This document shows, piece after piece, positions 1-5,537 of a stretch of 5,537 nt of DNA (positions within the stretch are counted from its first letter, which is position 1; each line of letters starts with the position of its first letter). Below the pieces are notes generated by a model. It was not told the DNA's origin, ran no database searches, and saw nothing but the letters and a program-made list of their open reading frames with translations. Made by a program: the position numbers and the translations under genes. Source of the DNA: Actinomycetes bacterium (GTDB lineage: Bacteria; Actinomycetota; Acidimicrobiia; Acidimicrobiales; Palsa-688); NCBI GenBank assembly GCA_021819345.1, contig JAKARG010000230.1:1-5537 (forward strand). Reading direction: 5' to 3'.

Positions 1-1005
1 CAGCCGGGCGGCGGCCTCGGCGGCATGCGCCCTGACCTCGCCGGCGTCGACCCTCGTGGCCCGGCCGCCGGCGAGGACCAGCTCGCCGTCGACCCACACG
101 TCGAGCGCCCGCACCCCGGGGGTGAACGCCGCGCACCACGGATCGTCGACCCGGTCGTAGCTCCATCGGACCCGGTCGGCCCGGGCCTCGGGGACCAGCG
201 CCCAGCCGGCCTCGACCCAGGACCAGACCTCCGCCGGCGTGGTCGCCAGGTCGTCCTCGCGCGCCCGGACGTAGGCCACCCGCATCTCGTCGAGCATGTC
301 GGCCCCGATCCCGTCGCTGCCGAGCACCACCCTCCCCGGCCACCGTCGTGCCCGGGCGTAGCCGACCCCGTTGTTCATGTTGGAGCGGGGGTTGTGGGCG
401 AGGGTGCCGGGCAGGGGCCGGTCGAGGTGGACCCCGTGGGCGAGGAGCCACTCCGGGGTAGCCAGGCGCTCGAGACGCTCGCCCGCGCCACGGTCGACGA
501 CGCCCTCGGCCACGTGGATGTGCACCCCGACGCCCCGGCGCCTCGCGAGGTCGGCAGCCGCCTCCAGGGTGGGGTCGGTGCAGGTGAAGGCGGCGTGCAC
601 CCCGACCAGCCCCAGGCCGCCGGCGGCGAGGAACCGCTCGTTCTCCTCGAGCCCCCGCCGGGCCCCGTCCGGGCCATGGCGGTCGGTGACCCCGTAGCTG
701 CAGACCACCCGCACCCCCACCTCCGCGCAGGCGGCGGCCACCAGGTCCAGGCTCCCCTCGATCGCGTTCGGGCTCTCGTGGTGGTCGACGATCGCCGTGG
801 TGCCCGACTCGAGCGCCTCGAGCGCGCCGAGCATCGCCGAGGCCCGGATCGCCTCGGCGTCGAGGGCGGCGTCGAGGCGCCACCAGATCCGCTCGAGGAT
901 CTGCGAGAAGTCGGCCGGGGGAACCGCCGGCGCTGGCATCCCCCGGGCCAGGGCCGAGTAGAGGTGGTGGTGCGCGCACACGAGCCCGCCGGTGGTGTCC
1001 CCCAT
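1..1005 (-). CDS. ssnA: SsnA-like amidohydrolase (aminohydrolase), 3' end cut by window edge, short N-terminus
   Basis: This is a metal-dependent hydrolase of the cytosine deaminase/SsnA branch of the amidohydrolase superfamily, probably cytoplasmic and acting on a nitrogen heterocycle; the exact substrate is unknown. The frame is open from the ATG at 1003-1005 to the left edge (335 codons, no stop). Residues seen: HxH metal site H12/H14 in VCAHHHLYSALARGM; IVDHHESPNAIEGSL near 72-86; HIHVAEG near 161-166; AHGVHLD near 188-194; HNPRSNMNNGVGY near 203-215; the metal Asp in LGSDGIGADM near 230. The HNxRSNMNN and LGxDGIGxDM blocks match what I know of E. coli SsnA. The roughly 50-60 residues that normally precede the HxH motif are absent. 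The frame stays open upstream, with another ATG at 1024-1026, but encodes nothing family-like. The C-terminal helix looks almost complete, so only a few codons should lie outside the window. The gene is divergent from the hydantoinase gene. The 1005 start is preferred because a promoter places +1 on it. Confidence 0.82.
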   Translation of the reverse strand, partial: MGDTTGGLVCAHHHLYSALARGMPAPAVPPADFSQILERIWWRLDAALDAEAIRASAMLGALEALESGTTAIVDHHESPNAIEGSLDLVAAACAEVGVRVVCSYGVTDRHGPDGARRGLEENERFLAAGGLGLVGVHAAFTCTDPTLEAAADLARRRGVGVHIHVAEGVVDRGAGERLERLATPEWLLAHGVHLDRPLPGTLAHNPRSNMNNGVGYARARRWPGRVVLGSDGIGADMLDEMRVAYVRAREDDLATTPAEVWSWVEAGWALVPEARADRVRWSYDRVDDPWCAAFTPGVRALDVWVDGELVLAGGRATRVDAGEVRAHAAEAAARL

Positions 1006-1040
1006 TTCCCAACACTTGCCGAGCATGGACGATGTGTCAA
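1006..1040 (-). promoter_or_regulatory. Predicted leaderless promoter of the SsnA-like gene
   Basis: Read on the minus strand, a perfect TTGACA -35 box (plus positions 1035-1040) is followed by a 17-bp spacer and a weak -10 box AAGTGT (1012-1017). Six bases then separate the -10 from the A of the ATG at 1005, so transcription would begin on the start codon. Leaderless mRNAs are common in actinobacteria. The -35 box and spacing are good; the -10 matches consensus poorly. Confidence 0.45.
1026..1040. promoter_or_regulatory. Candidate operator, copy 1 (15-bp imperfect palindrome)
   Basis: The sequence TGGACGATGTGTCAA fits the dyad TNGAC-N5-GTCNA. It matches copy 2 at 1057-1071 at 13 of 15 positions, 31 bp away. 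It covers the -35 box of the minus-strand promoter, so a bound repressor would block that promoter. The regulator is not encoded in this window and its family cannot be told from the site. Confidence 0.45.
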
Positions 1041-1056
1041 CCGCTTCCCGGCATCC

Positions 1057-1071
1057 TGGACGATCCGTCAA
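1057..1071. promoter_or_regulatory. Candidate operator, copy 2 (15-bp palindrome)
   Basis: The sequence TGGACGATCCGTCAA fits the stricter dyad TNGACG-NNN-CGTCNA. It is a direct repeat of copy 1, spaced 31 bp start to start, about three helical turns, so both copies would face the same side of the DNA. It includes the -35 box of the hydantoinase promoter (1057-1062). Part of the likeness to copy 1 could come from shared -35-like bases, but the symmetry extends beyond the boxes. Confidence 0.45.
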
Positions 1072-1091
1072 GGCGGGGGTACGGTTCGCCC
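1057..1091 (+). promoter_or_regulatory. Predicted leaderless promoter of the hydantoinase operon
   Basis: A -35-like TGGACG (1057-1062, 4 of 6 matches to TTGACA), a 17-bp spacer and a -10 TACGGT (1080-1085) lead to +1 at 1092 after six bases, which is exactly the GTG start codon. The -10 has the T-A---T pattern usual in high-GC actinobacteria. The purine run AAGGCGGGGG (1070-1079) is the only alternative ribosome-binding signal and lies rather far (12 nt) from the GTG. Confidence 0.5.
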
Positions 1092-2480
1092 GTGCTGATC
1101 CGGGGCGGTCGGGTGGTCGACGTCGACGGCGACCGGAGCGCAGACCTGCGGGTCGGTGCGGACGGCCGGGTGGCGGAGCTCGCCCCGAGCATCCCTGCGT
1201 CCCCCGGTGAGGAAGTGGTCGACGCCGGGGGGCGCCTCGTCGTCCCGGGCGGGGTGGACGCCCACACCCACCTGCAGCTCCCCGTCGGCCGGGTGCGATC
1301 GAGCGACGACTTCGCCTCGGGCACGGCCGCAGCGGCGGTCGGCGGCACCACGACGGTGGTCGACTACGTCACCGCCTACCGCGGAGAGGACCCGCTCGCC
1401 GCTCTGGCCACCTGGCAGCGCTGGGCCGAGCCCGCCGCGGTCGACGTCGGGCTGCACATGACCTTCACCGAGGCGGTGCCCGAGGCGACGGTGGCGGCGT
1501 GCGTGGAGCGGGGGGTCACCTCCTTCAAGCTGTACATGGCCTACCCCGAGACCCTGCAGGTCGACGACGGAGTGATCCTCGACGTGATGCGCTCCGCCGG
1601 GCGCCACGGGGGCCTGGTCACCCTCCACGCCGAGAACGGCTCGGCGATCGAGACCCTCCGCCGGCGAGCCCTGGCCGAGGGTCGCACCGGGGTGGTCGAG
1701 CACTCCCGCACCCGCCCGGCGGCGCTCGAGGGCGAGGCGGTGGCGCGCGCCGGGGTCCTCGCCGAGCTCGCCGGCACCCCCGTCTACATCGTGCACGTGT
1801 CCTCCGCCCCGGCCCTCGCCGCGGTGCGCGCCGCGCGCGAACGGGGGGTGCAGATGCTGGCCGAGACCTGCCCGCAGTACCTCCACCTCTCCGCCGACGA
1901 GCTGGCCGGCCCGGAGGGGGAGGACTTCGTCTGCACCCCGCCGCTGCGCGACCCCTGGCACCAAGAAGAGCTGTGGCAGGGGCTCGCCGACGGCTCGGTG
2001 CACACCGTTGCCACCGACCACTGCCCCTTCACGAGCGCCGACCGCCGCTCGGGGGTACGCGCCCGGGAGTCGGGGTGGAGGGACTTCACCGAGATCCCCG
2101 GTGGGCTGCCGGGGATCGAGACCCGCATGGCCCTCGTGTGGGAGGGGGTGAGCGCAGGCCGGATCGGGGTCGCGGACTGGGTGAGGCTCTGCTCGGAGGC
2201 GCCGGCGCGGACCTTCGGGCTCTGGCCCGAGAAGGGGTCGCTGCGCCCCGGAGCCGACGCCGACGTCGTGGTGTGGGACCCGGCAGCGGTCCAGTCCCTC
2301 GACGCCACCGCCCTGCACATGCGCACCGACCACTCCCCCTACGCGGGCCACCGCGCTCTCGGCTGGCCCCGCCTCGTGCTCTCCCGCGGCCGGGTGGTCG
2401 CCCGTGACGGCAACTTCGTCGGCGAGGCCGGTTGGGGTCGCTACCGCCCCCGCCGCCCCCGGCCCGGGGCGCGCGGATGA
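1092..2480 (+). CDS. hydA: Dihydropyrimidinase / D-hydantoinase-type cyclic imide hydrolase
   Basis: A cytoplasmic binuclear-metal enzyme that hydrolytically opens cyclic imides such as dihydropyrimidines, hydantoins or related rings. At 462 residues from the GTG at 1092 it has the usual family length. Residue positions: N-terminal beta strand LIRGGRVVD (2-10); metal HxH H58/H60 in GGVDAHTHLQLP; the lysine that is normally carboxylated, K146, in TSFKLYMAYP, followed by Y151, the likely substrate tyrosine; metal histidines H179 (TLHAEN) and H235 (VHVSSAP); metal aspartate D309 (ATDHCPF); substrate-loop motif IPGGLPGIE (335-343); closing beta strand GADADVVVWD (387-396). All catalytic residues are intact. 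The frame is open upstream to an ATG at 1032, but those 20 residues look unlike the family and cross the promoter. The tail (about 450-462) is Arg/Pro-rich. Its TGA overlaps the next gene's ATG, indicating one operon. Allantoinase is less likely because the FKLYMAYP and IPGGLPGIE blocks are hydantoinase-like; the true ring substrate is not settled. Confidence 0.9.
   Translation: MLIRGGRVVDVDGDRSADLRVGADGRVAELAPSIPASPGEEVVDAGGRLVVPGGVDAHTHLQLPVGRVRSSDDFASGTAAAAVGGTTTVVDYVTAYRGEDPLAALATWQRWAEPAAVDVGLHMTFTEAVPEATVAACVERGVTSFKLYMAYPETLQVDDGVILDVMRSAGRHGGLVTLHAENGSAIETLRRRALAEGRTGVVEHSRTRPAALEGEAVARAGVLAELAGTPVYIVHVSSAPALAAVRAARERGVQMLAETCPQYLHLSADELAGPEGEDFVCTPPLRDPWHQEELWQGLADGSVHTVATDHCPFTSADRRSGVRARESGWRDFTEIPGGLPGIETRMALVWEGVSAGRIGVADWVRLCSEAPARTFGLWPEKGSLRPGADADVVVWDPAAVQSLDATALHMRTDHSPYAGHRALGWPRLVLSRGRVVARDGNFVGEAGWGRYRPRRPRPGARG
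2455..2470 (+). repeat. Short GC hairpin just before the downstream start codon
   Basis: GCCCC (2455-2459) can pair with GGGGC (2466-2470) across a 6-base loop. The GGGG arm is the only purine run near the ATG at 2477. The hairpin could therefore mask a weak ribosome-binding site and make translation of the deaminase depend on ribosomes finishing the hydantoinase. In DNA this rich in G and C, such a small stem may be chance. Confidence 0.25.
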
Positions 2481-3961
2481 GCTTGCGGACCCCTGACGGC
2501 CCGGGCAGCGCGGATGGTGCGGGTGGCGCGGGCAGTGCGGGTGGCCCCCGTCGCGCTGGCGGCCCCGATGGCTCCGGCCCTCCGGTGGCGGAGCCGGCCT
2601 GGGTGATCGAAGGGGCGGCGGTGGCAACCGTCGACGCCTCGGGGACCGAGCACGCCTCCGGCCACGTGGTGGTCGCCGGCGGGCGGATCGTCGCGGTCGG
2701 CGCCGGCCCGGCGCCGGCGGCGGTGGTCCCGGGCGGCGCCCGGCGGGTGCATGCCGGCGGTTGCCTGGTGACCCCGGGGCTCGTCAACGCCCACCACCAC
2801 TTCTCGCAATGGGTGACCCGGGGTCTAGCGCCCGACGCGACCCTCTTCGGCTGGCTCCAGGCGCTCTATCCGCGTTGGGCGGCCTTCGACGAGGACATTC
2901 AGCACGCCGCGGCGCTCGGCTCGCTCGCCGCCCTGGTGACGAGCGGGTGCACCACGACGATGGACCACCACTACGTGTTCCCCGCCGGCGCCGGCGACCT
3001 GATCGGCGCCGAGGTCGAGGCGGCCCGGGCGGTGGGGGTGCGCTTCCACGTCTCGCGCGGCTCGATGGACCTCGGTCGCTCCGCCGGCGGGCTACCCCCC
3101 GACGAGGTGGTCGAGGACACCGACGCCGCGCTCGCCGACACCGAGGATGTGATCGGGCGCTTCCACGACCCGTCCCCGGCGTCCACCCTACGGGTGACCG
3201 TCGCGCCCTGCTCGCCGTTCTCGGTGACCCCCGAGCTGATGCGCGCCGGCGCCGAGCTGGCCCGCCGCCACGGGGTGAGGCTCCACACCCACCTGGCCGA
3301 GACGGCCGACGAGGAGCGCTACTGCCAGGAGCGCTTCGGTTGCACCCCGGCTCGCTACGTGGAGTCGCTCGGGTGGCTCGGCGCGGACACCTGGGTGGCC
3401 CACGGGGTCCACCTCGACGAGGTGGCCCGGCAGCGCCTGGCGGCCACCGGCACCGCCGTGGCCCACTGCCCGAGCTCCAACGGTCGCCTCGGCGCAGGCA
3501 TCGCCCCGGTGCCCGAGCTGCTCGCCGCCGGCGTGGCTGTCGGCCTCGGGGTGGACGGTTCGGCCTCCAACGAGTCCGGCCAGCTCGGGACCGAGATGCG
3601 CTCGGCGCTGCTCACCGCCCGCTCCCGGAGCGGGCCCGAGGCACTCGGCACCCGCCAGGCGCTCGCCCTGGCGACGATCGGTGGCGCCCGGTGCCTCGGG
3701 CGCTCCGATGAGATCGGCTCCCTCGAGCCGGGCAAGCTGGCCGACCTGGCGGTCTGGCGGGTCGACACCGCCGCCCACGCCGGGATCTCCGACCCGGTCG
3801 CCGCCCTCACCCTCGGCTCCCTGCCCCCCCTCGAGCTCCTGCTCGTCGGCGGCCGGCCGCTCGTCGAGGCCGGGGTGGCGTCGACCTTCGACCCGGCGCG
3901 CGTCGCCCGGCAGGTGGCCGATGCCACCGCCCGCCTGGAGCGGCGCGCCTCGTCGGGGTGA
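2477..3961 (+). CDS. 8-oxoguanine deaminase-like aminohydrolase
   Basis: A cytoplasmic zinc-dependent aminohydrolase of the cytosine deaminase/TRZ-ATZ branch. The closest family I recognise is 8-oxoguanine deaminase (8-oxoguanine + water gives urate + ammonia). Seen in the 494 residues: N-terminal strand AWVIEGAAVATVD (41-53); metal HxH H106/H108 in PGLVNAHHHFSQW; MDHHYVFPAG (162-171); FHVSRGSMDLGRSAGGLPPD (190-209), a block typical of this family; APCSPFSVT (243-251); HxxE H272/E275 in HTHLAET; H309 in WVAHGVHLD; HCPSSNGRL (330-338); metal D360 in GVDGSASNES; final strand LEPGKLADLAVW (416-427). Residues 1-40 are a Gly/Ala/Pro-rich low-complexity leader not expected in the family (usual length about 450). 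The ATG at 2477 is chosen for its ATGA overlap with the hydantoinase stop; a GTG at 2585 would remove most of the leader. Related s-triazine hydrolases such as hydroxyatrazine ethylaminohydrolase are an alternative assignment, but I consider them less likely. Confidence 0.85.
   Translation: MSLRTPDGPGSADGAGGAGSAGGPRRAGGPDGSGPPVAEPAWVIEGAAVATVDASGTEHASGHVVVAGGRIVAVGAGPAPAAVVPGGARRVHAGGCLVTPGLVNAHHHFSQWVTRGLAPDATLFGWLQALYPRWAAFDEDIQHAAALGSLAALVTSGCTTTMDHHYVFPAGAGDLIGAEVEAARAVGVRFHVSRGSMDLGRSAGGLPPDEVVEDTDAALADTEDVIGRFHDPSPASTLRVTVAPCSPFSVTPELMRAGAELARRHGVRLHTHLAETADEERYCQERFGCTPARYVESLGWLGADTWVAHGVHLDEVARQRLAATGTAVAHCPSSNGRLGAGIAPVPELLAAGVAVGLGVDGSASNESGQLGTEMRSALLTARSRSGPEALGTRQALALATIGGARCLGRSDEIGSLEPGKLADLAVWRVDTAAHAGISDPVAALTLGSLPPLELLLVGGRPLVEAGVASTFDPARVARQVADATARLERRASSG
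2501..2582 (+). repeat. Low-complexity G/C-rich coding stretch (Gly/Ala/Pro-rich leader)
   Basis: Short, imperfect repetitions of units like GCGGGTGGC and GCGGGCAGT encode a Gly/Ala/Ser/Pro-rich segment in the deaminase N-terminus (about residues 9-36). It is probably disordered. It may reflect repeat slippage at the gene junction or an upstream-extended start codon; no domain is visible in it. Confidence 0.5.
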
Positions 3962-4013
3962 GAGGTGCCCGTACCCGTCGACCTGGCCGCAGGAGGACCT
4001 GGAAGCAGCCACC

Positions 4014-4045
4014 GTCGAGCGACCGGAGGGGGTCGAAGGCTCGAC
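4014..4045 (+). terminator. Stem-loop after the deaminase gene, possible terminator
   Basis: GTCGAGC (4014-4020) pairs perfectly with GCTCGAC (4039-4045). Inside it, GACC (4021-4024) pairs with GGTC (4031-4034) around a GGAGGG loop, leaving a 4-base bulge (GAAG) on one side. The structure lies about 52 bases past the deaminase stop, in the gap between convergent genes. No T-run follows, so it is not a classic intrinsic terminator; T-poor hairpins are often proposed as terminators in high-GC bacteria. Confidence 0.4.
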
Positions 4046-4057
4046 GCTCCGGGATGG

Positions 4058-4083
4058 CGATCGTGCGCGTCCGGCAACGATCG
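4058..4083 (-). terminator. Second stem-loop in the convergent gap, after the permease gene
   Basis: CGATCGT (4058-4064) and ACGATCG (4077-4083) form a perfect 7-bp stem around a 12-base loop. It lies about 30 bases beyond the permease stop codon on the minus strand, where a terminator for that gene would be expected. There is no T-run on either side. The GATC-rich arms could also be chance. Confidence 0.35.
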
Positions 4084-4112
4084 GCCAGGACCACGACCGA
4101 TGCGTCTGCTCC

Positions 4113-5537
4113 CTATCGACGCCCGAAGCCGTCGGTGAGCGCCTCGCTCGCGACCAGCTCAGCCGGCACCGAGCGGAACGACAGCGCCCAGTAGGCAGCC
4201 GCTCCGACCAGGGCCCCGACCAGCCACGACAGGTCGCTCCCGCCGGTCGCCGCCGAGATCGGGCTCAGGTAGGAGGGCTGGTAGAACTGGGCGTTGATCC
4301 ACATGAGCGCTGCGGTCATGCCGAGCACCAGGGCGACGATCGCCCGCCAGTTGACCCCCCCGTCCCGCCAGTACACCCCGCCGGAGGGCGCGGCCAGCCC
4401 GGCCCGGTCGTAACGACCCCGCCGCAGCAGCCAGTCGACCATGAGGATCCCGAACCAGGGCGCGAGCCAGACGACGATGTAGTCGAGGAAGCCCGACAGG
4501 TAGGTGTAGAAGTCGCTCGAGAAGATCACCGCCGCGGTGACCGCGCCGGCCACCACGGTGTCGATCAGGACCGCACCGACCCGCTTCACTGGAAGGCCGA
4601 GCGCCTGCAGGGTGACACCCGAGGAGTACATGTCGAGGGTGTTGATGGCGAGCAGCTGCACTATGGCGAGGACCAGGAACGGCCAGAAGAACCAGGAGGC
4701 GAACGAGGAGGGCACGCCGGTCACCGAGGTGGCGTGTGGGCTCACCACGTAGGCGGCGGCACCGAGCAGCTCCAAGAGGATCGAGGGGATCGCTGCCCCG
4801 AGGGTCGCCCCCCAGAAGGTCCGGGCCTTCGGGGTGGCGCGCGGTAGGTAGCGGGAGTAGTCGTTGCCGTTCTCGGTCCACCCGAGCCCGCCGGCGGAGA
4901 TGACGAGAACGAGGGCGGTGGTCCATATGGCCAGGGTGGCGTGCTGGTGGAGGTGGGCGAGGTCGACCTTCGGTATGACGAGCGCGGCCATCACGGCGAA
5001 CAGCACGATGAACACGAACGACAGCCACCGCAGGACCCGGGTGATGGTGGCGTGGCCCAAGAAGGGCATCACGAACTGGAGGGCTACGGCGAAGACGATG
5101 AAGACGATCTCGAGGCCGGTGCCGGAGTGGACCCCTCCCCGGGCGAACATCGCGACGAGGACCAGCACGATGAGCGCCAAGCCCTCGATCTCGAAGCCCA
5201 CCTGGGTGATCCAGTTGAACAGCGACGGGATGCGGTTCCCGTTCGCACCGAAGGGGGCGCGGCTCACCATCAGCGCAGTGGTGCCGGTCTCGGGCCCCTG
5301 CAGGCTGGCCAGGCCGAGCAGCACGTAGAAGGCGTTGCCGACGAGCACGGCGATGACCGCCTGGGTGAACGACAGCCCGAAGCTCACGATGAGCGCCCCG
5401 TAGACGAGGAACTCGACGTTCCAGGTCGCTCCCGCCCACAGCCAGAACAACCCCGCCGGGCGCATCGGTCGCTCGTCGTCGGGGACCAGCTCTATGCCCC
5501 TCTGCTCGACCTTGAACGCCTCGTAGCCAGATCGGAA
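4113..5537 (-). CDS. NCS1-family purine/cytosine-type permease, 5' end cut by window edge
   Basis: An inner-membrane transporter of the nucleobase:cation symporter-1 family (cytosine/purine/uracil/allantoin/hydantoin permeases). The window holds 474 codons plus the TAG at 4113-4115. An ATG at 5463-5465 looks like a start, but the 24 codons before it are open and carry the family's N-terminal block (VEQRGIELVPDDERP, directly before RPAGLFWLW), so the true start lies beyond 5537. Numbering from that internal Met, about 12 hydrophobic segments lie near 5-30, 36-58, 84-107, 116-133, 146-164, 177-193, 217-241, 255-275, 297-317, 327-346, 373-391 and 411-430. Family marks are SRAPFGANGNRIP (68-80), FNWITQVGFE (83-92) in segment 3, and GGLGWTENGNDYSRYLPR (192-209), which resembles the FCY2/purine-cytosine branch more than the Mhp1/allantoin branch. 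Substrate is inferred only as a nucleobase or related ring, consistent with the enzymes alongside. It converges on the deaminase gene across a 151-base gap, so it is transcribed separately from that operon. Confidence 0.88.
   Translation of the reverse strand, partial: FRSGYEAFKVEQRGIELVPDDERPMRPAGLFWLWAGATWNVEFLVYGALIVSFGLSFTQAVIAVLVGNAFYVLLGLASLQGPETGTTALMVSRAPFGANGNRIPSLFNWITQVGFEIEGLALIVLVLVAMFARGGVHSGTGLEIVFIVFAVALQFVMPFLGHATITRVLRWLSFVFIVLFAVMAALVIPKVDLAHLHQHATLAIWTTALVLVISAGGLGWTENGNDYSRYLPRATPKARTFWGATLGAAIPSILLELLGAAAYVVSPHATSVTGVPSSFASWFFWPFLVLAIVQLLAINTLDMYSSGVTLQALGLPVKRVGAVLIDTVVAGAVTAAVIFSSDFYTYLSGFLDYIVVWLAPWFGILMVDWLLRRGRYDRAGLAAPSGGVYWRDGGVNWRAIVALVLGMTAALMWINAQFYQPSYLSPISAATGGSDLSWLVGALVGAAAYWALSFRSVPAELVASEALTDGFGRR

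Noticed and set aside
1032..1091. Upstream ATG for the hydantoinase at 1032
   Set aside because: The 20 extra residues do not resemble the family N-terminus and would be encoded across the promoter and operator. The GTG at 1092 gives the expected LIRGGRVVD beginning.
25..1098. Long plus-strand open frame (357 codons) over the SsnA-like gene
   Set aside because: Its translation is a Pro/Gly/Arg/His-rich shadow with no family motifs. The opposite strand carries clear catalytic motifs, and long antisense frames are expected in very GC-rich DNA.
1068..2627. Long minus-strand open frame (519 codons) spanning the whole hydantoinase gene
   Set aside because: Low-complexity Gly/Arg/Pro/His composition without domains. 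It is the antisense shadow of a gene with a complete set of hydantoinase motifs.
3991..4194. AGGAGG at 3991-3996 and a small frame from the ATG at 4054 to 4194
   Set aside because: The ribosome-binding-like motif is too far (over 50 bases) from the ATG. The short peptide is low in recognisable features and overlaps the permease 3' end in antisense.
3681..4847. Plus-strand open frame of 388 codons across the deaminase end, the gap and the permease
   Set aside because: It shows no domain and a biased Gly/Arg/Pro/Asp composition. It crosses two well-supported genes in other frames, so it is a high-GC shadow.

Overview
The window is very GC-rich by eye. Its genes use mostly G/C third codon positions, and two of them appear to have leaderless promoters. 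This suggests a high-GC actinobacterium or a similar lineage; an Acidimicrobiia-type organism is my guess from the feel of the proteins, not a demonstrated assignment. Every gene seen points to uptake and breakdown of nitrogen heterocycles (purines, pyrimidines, hydantoin-like rings). I see no mobile elements, RNA genes or CRISPR arrays.

Layout, left to right. (1) Positions 1-1005, minus strand: an SsnA-like amidohydrolase/aminohydrolase. It reads off the left edge, so its last few codons are missing, and it lacks the usual N-terminal beta-strand segment of its family. (2) Positions 1006-1091: an 86-bp divergent control region. It holds two promoter-like elements placed for leaderless starts on both sides, plus two copies of a 15-bp imperfect palindrome, one over each -35 box. 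(3) Positions 1092-2480, plus strand: a complete dihydropyrimidinase/D-hydantoinase-type cyclic imide hydrolase with every metal-binding residue visible. (4) Positions 2477-3961, plus strand: a complete 8-oxoguanine-deaminase-like aminohydrolase, joined to the previous gene by an ATGA stop/start overlap. (5) Positions 3962-4112: a 151-bp convergent gap with two stem-loops. (6) Positions 4113-5537, minus strand: an NCS1-family purine/cytosine-type permease whose reading frame runs off the right edge. The methionine at 5463-5465 is internal, not the start.

How they may work together (inference): the NCS1 permease imports a purine, pyrimidine or hydantoin-like base. The aminohydrolase deaminates an oxidised purine (8-oxoguanine to urate). 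The cyclic imide hydrolase and the SsnA-like enzyme act on ring products. The pairing of a hydantoinase with SsnA beside a guanine-type deaminase and purine transporters recalls the E. coli hyuA/ssnA/guaD region, which is tied to uricase-independent purine breakdown. Three different branches of the amidohydrolase superfamily lie next to each other here. The most unusual points are the head-less SsnA form, the symmetric divergent regulatory region and the possible non-uricase purine pathway.
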